Assembly (NCBI RefSeq): GCF_030297675.1
Contig: NZ_AP028142.1
Span: 372,001 to 436,000, forward strand
Source: Polynucleobacter sp. HIN11
GTDB taxonomy: Bacteria > Pseudomonadota > Gammaproteobacteria > Burkholderiales > Burkholderiaceae
Length of the DNA: 64,000 nucleotides
Reading direction: 5' to 3'
The number at the start of each line of letters is the position of its first letter. The first letter of the stretch is position 1. The position numbers and the translations under genes were made by a program. The notes under the pieces are model-generated. The model ran no database searches and was not told the DNA's origin. It saw nothing but the letters and a program-made list of their open reading frames with translations. This document shows, one piece after another, positions 50,702 through 58,180 of this stretch.

Positions 50702-52048
50702 ATGTTCGCATATTCACAAGATCAGTTCAGAATCATTATTGACTTTATTTTGGCAGAAGCCAAGCGAGTTGGAGCTACAGATGCCGCCGCTGAAATTTCA
50801 GAGGGCCATGGCTTATCCGTCACCGTTCGCAAAGGGGCGGTAGAAACCATTGAGCAGAGTGTTGATAAGCAAGTAGGGGTAAGTATTTATTTGGGTCAAC
50901 GCCGAGGAAATGCCAGTACGAGTGACTTCTCACCCGAGTCATTGCGCACCACAGTGCAAGCCGCTTTTCACATTGCTAAACATACTGCAGAAGATGATTG
51001 CGCTGGATTGGCCGATCCGGATCTGCTCGAGCACCACCCACTGAATTTGGATTTATTTCATCCATGGGAAATCGATAGTAAAAAAGCGATTGCAATTGCC
51101 CGGCAGGCAGAGAAAGCGGCTTTTGCGGTCGATCGGGCCATTGTCAATAGTGATGGAGCTTCGGTATCTGCGCATCAAGCCCAATTTATGTTGGGGACCA
51201 GTAACGGATTTATTGGGGGCTATCCATACTCAAGGCACTTTATTTCATGTGCACCAATTGCGAATGCAGCGGGGAAGACCAGTTCGATGCAGCGCGATGA
51301 TTGGTACAGTACTTCCCGGGTGGCTAACGAACTTGCTAAACCAAGCTTGATCGGTCGATATGCAGCCCAACGCGCCCTCTCTCGTTTAAATGCGAAGTCA
51401 CTAAGTACGCGTCGTTGCCCAGTCATTTTTGAGGCTCCCATTGCAGTTGGGCTGATCGGATCTTTGGTTCAAGCCACTTCAGGAGCTGCGCTTTACCGAC
51501 GCTCCAGTTTTTTACTAGATAGCCTGGGTAAACCAGTGATGCCAAGCCATCTTGATTTATTTGAATTACCGCACTTAAAACGACAGACCGGTAGCGCTCC
51601 TTTTGATGAGGAGGGGGTTCGTACCCAAGCGCGCTCAGTCGTTGCCAAGGGAGAGCTGCAAGGGTATTTTTTATCCAGTTACTCAGCCCGCAAGTTAGGA
51701 ATGCAAACTACTGGAAATGCCGGCGGTGCTCATCACTTGAGATTGCATAGTCAACACACGCCATCGGGTGGTTTACCTGGTTTACTCAAAGAAATGGGCA
51801 CCGGTCTGCTGGTAACAGAGCTCATGGGGCAGGGCGTTAATTACGTGACCGGCGATTACTCACGCGGCGCGTTTGGCTACTGGGTAGAGAATGGTGAGAT
51901 TCAACATCCGGTTGAAGAGATTACGATTGCGGGCAACCTCAAAGAGATGTTGATGGATATTGCCGCGGTGGGAGACGATACTATTATTCGCGGTACCAAA
52001 GAAACGGGCTCGATTTTGATTGGTTCGATGACGATTGGCGGTAAATAG
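50702..52048 (+). CDS. pmbA: Metalloprotease PmbA/TldE
   Basis: Partner of TldD in the TldD/TldE protease that matures peptides and degrades CcdA-like proteins. The 448-residue protein has VRKGAVETIEQSVDKQVGVS, VNSDGASVSAHQAQFMLG and the C-terminal GVNYVTGDYSRGAFGYWVEN. As in other TldE subunits, no zinc site of its own is visible. It is divergent from mog and abuts folA tail to tail with no intervening base. Confidence 0.94.
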   Translation: MFAYSQDQFRIIIDFILAEAKRVGATDAAAEISEGHGLSVTVRKGAVETIEQSVDKQVGVSIYLGQRRGNASTSDFSPESLRTTVQAAFHIAKHTAEDDCAGLADPDLLEHHPLNLDLFHPWEIDSKKAIAIARQAEKAAFAVDRAIVNSDGASVSAHQAQFMLGTSNGFIGGYPYSRHFISCAPIANAAGKTSSMQRDDWYSTSRVANELAKPSLIGRYAAQRALSRLNAKSLSTRRCPVIFEAPIAVGLIGSLVQATSGAALYRRSSFLLDSLGKPVMPSHLDLFELPHLKRQTGSAPFDEEGVRTQARSVVAKGELQGYFLSSYSARKLGMQTTGNAGGAHHLRLHSQHTPSGGLPGLLKEMGTGLLVTELMGQGVNYVTGDYSRGAFGYWVENGEIQHPVEEITIAGNLKEMLMDIAAVGDDTIIRGTKETGSILIGSMTIGGK

Positions 52049-52543
52049 TCAGTGGCGAGCTCGATTTAGAGTCACATAACTAAACCGAATATCACCCTCG
52101 CTTGCCGCAATCTGCTCCACGATTTTCCAATTCTGCGGATCGGGGACCTCAAAAAAGGTATCGCCCTCAACCTCAAGTTCAATCTCGGTAATAAAGAGCT
52201 GATCTGCTAATGGAAAGGCTTGATTAAATAATTGTTGACCACCGATCACAAACACTCGCTCAAACTCCTGCAATGATTGCAAGGCCTGATCGAGTGATGA
52301 GACCAGCTCAGCACCGTTTGCCTGATAGTCAGAATTACGGCTGACCACGATATTGCGTCTTCCTGGCAAAGGTCTGCCAATCGACTCCCAGGTCTTGCGC
52401 CCCATAATAATGGGGTAACCCATGGTTACTTTCTTAAAAAATTGCAAATCAGCCGAAATCTTCCAGGGCATTTGATTATCTTTGCCGATCACATGATTAC
52501 GTGAGCGAGCAACGATCATCGAAATAGCGGGTTTTGTTTTCAA
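52049..52543 (-). CDS. folA: Dihydrofolate reductase
   Basis: NADPH-dependent reduction of dihydrofolate, 164 residues. Motifs: VIGKDNQMPWKISADLQFFK, IIMGRKTWESIGRPLPGRRNIVV split over the cofactor site, and VIGGQQLFNQAFPLAD. The start is a TTG at 52543, 5 bases after thyA; ATG at 52519 is an alternative but would trim the first strand. Paired with thyA, as in many bacteria, to couple dTMP synthesis with folate recycling. Confidence 0.95.
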   Translation of the reverse strand: MKTKPAISMIVARSRNHVIGKDNQMPWKISADLQFFKKVTMGYPIIMGRKTWESIGRPLPGRRNIVVSRNSDYQANGAELVSSLDQALQSLQEFERVFVIGGQQLFNQAFPLADQLFITEIELEVEGDTFFEVPDPQNWKIVEQIAASEGDIRFSYVTLNRARH

Positions 52544-52548
52544 TGAAT

Positions 52549-53343
52549 TCAGACCGCAACCGGCGCTTTAATATGGGGATGGGACTCATAGCCCACGATT
52601 TCAAAGTCTTCAAACTGATAATCAAAGATCGACTCAGGTTTGCGATGGATTTTAAGACTAGGCAATGGATAGGGCGTACGTGATAGTTGTAGTTTCACTT
52701 GCTCCAAGTGGTTGCTGTACAAGTGACAATCGCCGCCAGTCCAAATAAACTCACCGGGCTGTAAATTGCATTGCTCTGCAACCATATGTGTTAGCAATGC
52801 GTAGCTGGCAATATTAAAAGGTACACCCAGAAAAATATCGGCACTACGCTGATAGAGTTGGCACGAGAGTTTTCCATTGGCGACATAAAATTGAAAGAAG
52901 GCATGACAGGGCGCCAAGGCCATTTTGGGAATATCAGCAACATTCCAAGCGGAGACAATAATGCGGCGGGAATCCGGATTGGTTTTGATGGTATGAATAA
53001 TCTCTTTGATTTGATCGATATGCTCGCCATTGGGTGTGGGCCAGGATCGCCATTGATAGCCATAAACCGGTCCAAGATCCCCATTGGGAGCTGCCCACTC
53101 GTCCCAAATGGATACGCCACGTTCTTTGAGCCATTGATTATTCGTATTGCCGCTTAGAAACCATAAAAGCTCATAAATGATGGATTTCAGGTGAAGTTTC
53201 TTGGTAGTAACCAGTGGAAAGCCCTCTGCGAGGTCAAAGCGCATCTGATAGCCAAAAACCGATAGGGTTCCAGTGCCGGTGCGATCCGATTTTTCAGCAC
53301 CATGTTCGAGGACATGCTGCATGAGTTCGTGAAATTGGCGCAT
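52549..53343 (-). CDS. thyA: Thymidylate synthase
   Basis: Methylates dUMP to dTMP using methylenetetrahydrofolate. The 264-residue length equals E. coli ThyA. The catalytic Cys lies in LAPCHAFFQFYV; QRSADIFLGVPFNIASYALL and the C-terminal IKAPVAV are conserved. ATG at 53343. Confidence 0.98.
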   Translation of the reverse strand: MRQFHELMQHVLEHGAEKSDRTGTGTLSVFGYQMRFDLAEGFPLVTTKKLHLKSIIYELLWFLSGNTNNQWLKERGVSIWDEWAAPNGDLGPVYGYQWRSWPTPNGEHIDQIKEIIHTIKTNPDSRRIIVSAWNVADIPKMALAPCHAFFQFYVANGKLSCQLYQRSADIFLGVPFNIASYALLTHMVAEQCNLQPGEFIWTGGDCHLYSNHLEQVKLQLSRTPYPLPSLKIHRKPESIFDYQFEDFEIVGYESHPHIKAPVAV

Positions 53344-53370
53344 GCGAAATTAAATCAATGCAGTTTGGTA

Positions 53371-53694
53371 TTACTTCTCGAGATGCTCAAGTTTACTTTT
53401 GACATCTTTCCAATCATCCGCATCGGCAAGGGGTGCCTTGGATTTTGTAATACTGGGCCATTGCTTCGCAAGCTCAAGATTGATTGCAATAAAGTTTTGT
53501 TGATCACCTGGCACATCATCTTCTGCATAAATCGCATTGACAGGACACTCGGGTACGCATACCGCACAATCAATGCATTCATCCGGATCAATTGCCAAAA
53601 AGTTCGGACCCTCACGAAAACAATCAACAGGGCATACATCAACGCAATCGGTGTACTTGCAACGGATGCAGGATTCAGTGACAACGTAGGTCAT
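53371..53694 (-). CDS. fdxA: 7Fe ferredoxin FdxA
   Basis: A 107-residue [3Fe-4S][4Fe-4S] ferredoxin. The N-terminal half has cysteines at 9, 12, 17 and 21 (CIRCKYTDCVDVCPVDCF), and the second cluster motif is CIDCAVCVPECPVNAI. The C-terminal extension of about 45 residues is typical of proteobacterial FdxA. It lies 27 bases upstream of thyA on the same strand. Confidence 0.95.
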   Translation of the reverse strand: MTYVVTESCIRCKYTDCVDVCPVDCFREGPNFLAIDPDECIDCAVCVPECPVNAIYAEDDVPGDQQNFIAINLELAKQWPSITKSKAPLADADDWKDVKSKLEHLEK

Positions 53695-53773
53695 AGCTCA
53701 CTCTAATGAAGAAATGCCATTAAAAACACGAAATTAATCAATCATTGGATTTTATCCCAAATGGTGTAAAGTC

Positions 53774-53803
53774 TTGATTCCATCGATATCACACCCCTAT
53801 ACA
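53774..53803 (+). promoter_or_regulatory. Candidate sigma-70 promoter, possibly leaderless
   Basis: TTGATT, an 18-base spacer and TATACA, ending 5 bases before the ATG at 53809. If used, transcription would start at or just inside the start codon, giving a leaderless mRNA. Confidence 0.4.
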
Positions 53804-53808
53804 GAGCC

Positions 53809-54795
53809 ATGATAGCCAAACCAAAAATCCTAGTTGCCCGTGCCATTTTTCCGGATGATTTAGTAAAACTACAGGATCGTTATGAGGTGATATCCAATCA
53901 GACTGATCAGGTGTTTACCCCGGATCAATTGCGTAATCATCTGGCGAATGTGGATGGGGCATTAGTGACTGGTAGTGAGCGAATCGATCAAAGCGCCTTG
54001 GCCAATGCCAAACGCCTGAAAATCGTAGCGAATATTTCAGTTGGCTATAACAATTTTGATGTGCCAGCGATGACTGCAGCCAAGGTAATGGCAACGAACA
54101 CTCCCGATGTATTGACCGATACAACCGCTGATTTTGGTTTTGCGCTATTGATGGCTACTGCCCGACGGATTACGGAATCCGAGCATTGGATTCGAAATGG
54201 TCAATGGGATAAATGGTCCATCGTGCATAACCCCTTGGGCATGGATTTGCACCACAGTACCTTGGGCATTATTGGTATGGGTCGAATTGGACAAGGCATT
54301 GCTAAGCGTGCCTTAGGTTTCGGGATGAAAGTGGTTTATCACAACCGTAAACGCTTAAGCGAGGCTGATGAAAAGGCATGTGGCGCTCGATATCTTGATA
54401 AAGAAACCTTACTCCGCGAAGCGGATCATGTCATCTTGGTGGTGCCATACTCTGCTGAGAGCCATCACCTAATCGGCGCCAAAGAAATTGCGCTGATGAA
54501 ACCTACTGCTACCCTGGTCAATATTGCTCGTGGCGGTATTGTGGATGATGCAGCTTTGGCAGCTGCATTAAAAGCAAAAACAATCTTTGCTGCAGGTCTT
54601 GATGTATTTGAGGGCGAACCAAAGGTTCATCCAGAGTTGCTCAAGTTGAGTAATGTGGTACTGGCGCCCCATATTGCCAGTGCGACAGAAAAAACTCGCC
54701 GTGCCATGATTGCTCTAGCGTCTGAAAACCTTAGCGCAGCCCTCGCGGGAAAACGCCCGCCGAGTTTGATCAATACCGAATTGTGGCAAGCCTAA
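53809..54795 (+). CDS. D-2-hydroxyacid dehydrogenase, glyoxylate/hydroxypyruvate reductase type
   Basis: A 328-residue NAD(P)-dependent reductase. It has VANISVGYNNFD, the nucleotide motif GMGRIGQGIA and the catalytic Arg (NIARGG), Glu (DVFEGEP) and His (APHIASAT). HNRKR after the second beta strand suggests NADPH preference. The pattern matches GhrB/GyaR glyoxylate reductases best. Monocistronic, with the next gene convergent. Confidence 0.9.
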   Translation: MIAKPKILVARAIFPDDLVKLQDRYEVISNQTDQVFTPDQLRNHLANVDGALVTGSERIDQSALANAKRLKIVANISVGYNNFDVPAMTAAKVMATNTPDVLTDTTADFGFALLMATARRITESEHWIRNGQWDKWSIVHNPLGMDLHHSTLGIIGMGRIGQGIAKRALGFGMKVVYHNRKRLSEADEKACGARYLDKETLLREADHVILVVPYSAESHHLIGAKEIALMKPTATLVNIARGGIVDDAALAAALKAKTIFAAGLDVFEGEPKVHPELLKLSNVVLAPHIASATEKTRRAMIALASENLSAALAGKRPPSLINTELWQA

Positions 54796-54807
54796 TTCAG
54801 TTAGTCC

Positions 54808-55107
54808 TTATTGCTGAATATCGTCGGTCTCTTCGGTGAGTTCTTTGAGCGCAAGCTCAATGCCGCCAAATTTTTCTGCAACCCAGTTATAGACTTTGCA
54901 GGCGATCCATAAGAGACCAAAGCCCAAAATCGCATTTAGGACTAGGGCAGAAATCACCGTAAAACCCGGAATCGACCCATCTCGAATGAAGGCGACAAAG
55001 AGCGCCAATAAAACGATGGGGACCGAAAAGCATAAGTAAACCAAAACCAAGGTTTTGGCGGTATGCATGGGATCTAAAAATACAATCTCTTTTTTGGTAA
55101 ATTTCAT
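54808..55107 (-). CDS. Uncharacterised two-helix membrane protein
   Basis: A 99-residue protein: a short N-terminus beginning MKFTKKEIVFLDPMH, two hydrophobic helices (about 15-42 and 50-73) and an acidic amphipathic tail (ALKELTEETDDIQQ). No domain recognised. It starts 12 bases after moeA on the same strand, so it may be the last gene of the molybdenum cofactor unit. A role there is not implied by sequence. Confidence 0.7.
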   Translation of the reverse strand: MKFTKKEIVFLDPMHTAKTLVLVYLCFSVPIVLLALFVAFIRDGSIPGFTVISALVLNAILGFGLLWIACKVYNWVAEKFGGIELALKELTEETDDIQQ

Positions 55108-55119
55108 GATCCCGCCATC

Positions 55120-56421
55120 TTAAAGCAGTCCATCAAAAATCTCTACATCTACCCAATCGCCAGGCGCGATATTCCCTTGGTCATGATGAAGAATAATGAA
55201 GCAATTCGCTTCACTCATGGAGCGCAAAATCCCAGCGCCTTGGCTACCTGTTGTTTTAACGACCCATTGACCCTGGTCATCCTGAAATAGAATCCCCCGT
55301 TGAAACTCGGTACGACCGGATTTCTTCCGAATTCCTGCGGCAGATCGAACTGGAATCAAGGGGATCTCAACCCACTTGGCGCCATTTAGTTGCAATAGCG
55401 CATTGCGGACAAATTGATAGAAGGTCACCATCACGGCTACGGGGTTGCCGGGTAAGCCAAAAAATACGGTGGGGGTAGGCTTGCTCGAACTTGGCTTTAG
55501 GCTACCGAATGCCATGGGTCGACCAGGACGCATGGCAATTTTCCAAAATCCAACCTCACCCAGTTCCTCCATCATTTGCTTAGTGAAATCTGCCTCCCCA
55601 ACCGAGACCCCACCTGAGGAGATGATGACATCGGCCGTTTGGGCTGCATCAATGAAAGCCCTGCGAAGATCGTCGGGGTTATCTCGCACGATCCCATAAT
55701 CAATCACCTCCATACCCAGGCGCTCAATGCAGGCTCTTAGACTGTAGCGATTACTGTCAAAAATCTTGCCAGGCGCCAAGGATTCATGGATGTCGCAAAG
55801 CTCATTGCCGGAGGAGAGAATGGCCACCTTGGTTCGTTGATAGACTTCAAGCTGATGAATGCCCAAAGATGCCGCAAGACCCAGGTCAGCAGGGCGCAAA
55901 ATTCGCCCCTGCAAAATGGCCGCTTTGTCCGACTGTAAATCTTCGCCTCTTAAGCGACGATTCTCGCCAGCGCGAACGATACTGCTGGAAAAGCTCACCA
56001 GACCATTGCTAAGAGTCTTGGTAAATTCTTGGGGTACAACGGTGTCACATGTCGCTGGCATCAGAGCCCCCGTCATGATCTTGATGCATTGCCCAGGCTT
56101 GACGGTCGGTATTTCAGTTTGCCCGGCATGCAGTGTTCCAATGATGGTTAATTCAAGATTCTGGCGATCATCACGTAGTTCACTGCTATTAAATGCATAC
56201 CCATCCATGGCAGAGTTGTCATGGGCGGGAACATCGATGGGGGATAAGATATCGCCCGCCAAGATACGACCGAGGCATTGCTGGAGAGGTAAGACCTCTT
56301 TTTTGAGATACATTCCCGACGATTCGTAACTGGATGCAATTAAGTCAGCAATGGCTTGCCGTGCATCCGCCACAGACAAAAAATCTGATTGGAACTCTTG
56401 ATTTGCTTTATTGGTTTCCAT
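55120..56421 (-). CDS. moeA: Molybdopterin molybdenumtransferase
   Basis: Inserts molybdate into adenylylated molybdopterin. The 433-residue protein shows the domain order of MoeA: VPAHDNSAMDGYAF, KIMTGALMPATCDTVV, SSGGVSVGEADF, MRPGRPMAFG and FFGLPGNPVAVMVTF. Start at ATG 56421, 4 bases after mobA. Acts with mog, located elsewhere in the window. Confidence 0.96.
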   Translation of the reverse strand: METNKANQEFQSDFLSVADARQAIADLIASSYESSGMYLKKEVLPLQQCLGRILAGDILSPIDVPAHDNSAMDGYAFNSSELRDDRQNLELTIIGTLHAGQTEIPTVKPGQCIKIMTGALMPATCDTVVPQEFTKTLSNGLVSFSSSIVRAGENRRLRGEDLQSDKAAILQGRILRPADLGLAASLGIHQLEVYQRTKVAILSSGNELCDIHESLAPGKIFDSNRYSLRACIERLGMEVIDYGIVRDNPDDLRRAFIDAAQTADVIISSGGVSVGEADFTKQMMEELGEVGFWKIAMRPGRPMAFGSLKPSSSKPTPTVFFGLPGNPVAVMVTFYQFVRNALLQLNGAKWVEIPLIPVRSAAGIRKKSGRTEFQRGILFQDDQGQWVVKTTGSQGAGILRSMSEANCFIILHHDQGNIAPGDWVDVEIFDGLL

Positions 56422-56425
56422 GTTT

Positions 56426-57031
56426 TTAGTTGGTAAATTTTTCTAATTGGGCCAGCTCTTCTGGAGTGTTGGCATTAGCAAATGCAGATTCATTTGCAAA
56501 AATAGTGGTGCATGCATCTTGAGACGCAAACCAGCGATCAATCTTGCGTTGCCCATTAGCTAAAAATTGTTCCAACGAATGAAGTACGTCTCGTTTCATT
56601 AGGCAAAAGACCGGTTGAGCCCAAATTTTTCCTGCAGGATCTTGGCTAGATGCATAGGCAATATTCGCATCTTGTTTTTCTAGTCGATTGGCAAGCGCCA
56701 TCACTAAATCGGTTGGAAAAAGTGGAGAATCGCAGGGAGCAGTCACCAAATAAGGTGTTTTGCAAGTCTTAAGGCCAACCAGATAGCCCGCTAAGGGACC
56801 AGCAAAATCCTGGTTTTCATCAATCACAATAGGGTAACCATATTGCGAATAAATATCCTGATTACGGTTGGCGTTAATCAGCAAACCTGAGACTTGTGGT
56901 CCAAGGCGCTGAATTGCATGTTCGATTAAAGGCTTGCCTTGAAACGGTACGAGGCCCTTATCGATCCCACCCATACGCTGTGCACGACCACCTGCAAGTA
57001 AGAGACCGGTAATTTCCGAAGGCGCAATCAT
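56426..57031 (-). CDS. mobA: Molybdenum cofactor guanylyltransferase
   Basis: Adds GMP to Mo-molybdopterin to make the bis-MGD cofactor used by DMSO-reductase-family enzymes. The 201-residue nucleotidyltransferase starts with LLAGGRAQRMGGIDKGLVPF and has APCDSPLFPTDLV. Nine bases separate it from moaA upstream. Confidence 0.95.
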   Translation of the reverse strand: MIAPSEITGLLLAGGRAQRMGGIDKGLVPFQGKPLIEHAIQRLGPQVSGLLINANRNQDIYSQYGYPIVIDENQDFAGPLAGYLVGLKTCKTPYLVTAPCDSPLFPTDLVMALANRLEKQDANIAYASSQDPAGKIWAQPVFCLMKRDVLHSLEQFLANGQRKIDRWFASQDACTTIFANESAFANANTPEELAQLEKFTN

Positions 57032-57040
57032 CCGCAGGCC

Positions 57041-58156
57041 CTATCCACCAATATAGGACATTTCAACTTTACGTTGCTTGCGTTCTAAATTTTTAGTATG
57101 AAGGTGTCTGATCTCGGAGTAGCGATCGTCACGGTTTGACCATGTTTGCATGATAGCGTTTGCAATTTCAAGATCAGAACGACCAGATCGCATGAGGGTT
57201 TTGAAATCAAATCCTTCAGTTGCAAATAAACATAAAAACAGCTGACCATCTGTGGATAGCCTGGCGCGTGAGCATTCATGGCAGAACGCTTGGGTAACGC
57301 TTGAGATCACACCAATTTCACCAGCTCCATCCTGATAACGCCAGCGTTGAGCGACTTCGCCGGCGTAATTCGGGTCGACTTGCTCAAGGGGGAAGTGTTC
57401 AGAAATCCTGGCAATCACTTCGGCAGAAGGTAACACTTGATCCAGATTCCAGCCATTCGAGGAGCCAACATCCATGAATTCAATGAAGCGGAGCGTGATG
57501 CCGCGATTACGAAAATACTTGGCCATTGGCAAGATCTCGTGATCATTCACCCCTTTTTTGACCACCATATTGACTTTAATGCCTTCGAAGCCCACCTTTT
57601 GCGCTGCCTCAATTCCTTTGAGCACATCGCTGACTGGATAGTTGACATCATTCATTGCCTTAAAGATCGCATCATCGAGCGCATCCAGGCTAACCGTTAG
57701 GCGTTGTAAACCGGCTGCTTTTAAGAGGGCTGACTTCTTACTTAAAAGACTGCCATTGGTTGTTAAGGTTAAGTCCAGTGCCTGATGTTGTGGAGTTCGA
57801 AGCTTGGCCAGCATAGAAATTAAGGTTTCAAGATCTTTTCGAAGCAGCGGCTCACCACCAGTTAAACGAATTTTTTCAACCCCAAGAGAAACAAAAATCG
57901 TGGCTAAGCGATGAATCTCTTCAAAACTTAATAATTCGGATTGCGCAAGATATGGATAGTCTTGATTAAATACCTCTTTGGGCATGCAGTAGGTGCACCG
58001 AAAATTACACCGATCGGTCACTGAGATGCGTAAATCACGCAATGGCCGCTGACGACGATCAAGGGTGCGACCATGGGCTTCGCTGAGTGTATTTGGGATC
58101 AACGGCAAAGGACCCCTGGGGGTCTCTTTGCGTATCGGTATTACGGGCTTCACCAT
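57041..58156 (-). CDS. moaA: GTP 3',8-cyclase MoaA
   Basis: Radical-SAM enzyme that starts molybdopterin synthesis from GTP. The 371-residue protein has the SAM cluster CNFRCTYC (C50, C54, C57), TGGEPLLRKD, the C-terminal second cluster (CHECSRARLSTDGQLFLC) and the essential terminal Gly-Gly. It follows rne by 24 bases on the same strand. No MoCo riboswitch is apparent in that short gap. Confidence 0.96.
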   Translation of the reverse strand: MVKPVIPIRKETPRGPLPLIPNTLSEAHGRTLDRRQRPLRDLRISVTDRCNFRCTYCMPKEVFNQDYPYLAQSELLSFEEIHRLATIFVSLGVEKIRLTGGEPLLRKDLETLISMLAKLRTPQHQALDLTLTTNGSLLSKKSALLKAAGLQRLTVSLDALDDAIFKAMNDVNYPVSDVLKGIEAAQKVGFEGIKVNMVVKKGVNDHEILPMAKYFRNRGITLRFIEFMDVGSSNGWNLDQVLPSAEVIARISEHFPLEQVDPNYAGEVAQRWRYQDGAGEIGVISSVTQAFCHECSRARLSTDGQLFLCLFATEGFDFKTLMRSGRSDLEIANAIMQTWSNRDDRYSEIRHLHTKNLERKQRKVEMSYIGG

Positions 58157-58180
58157 AATTCACATTATGGCCTTAAACGA

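Noticed and set aside
53355..53706. Alternative open frames of over 100 codons on both strands over fdxA
   Set aside because: The ferredoxin frame carries both iron-sulfur motifs; the others are shadows.
58157..58180. Molybdenum cofactor riboswitch before moaA
   Set aside because: The 24-base gap to rne cannot hold one, and the preceding sequence is rne coding.
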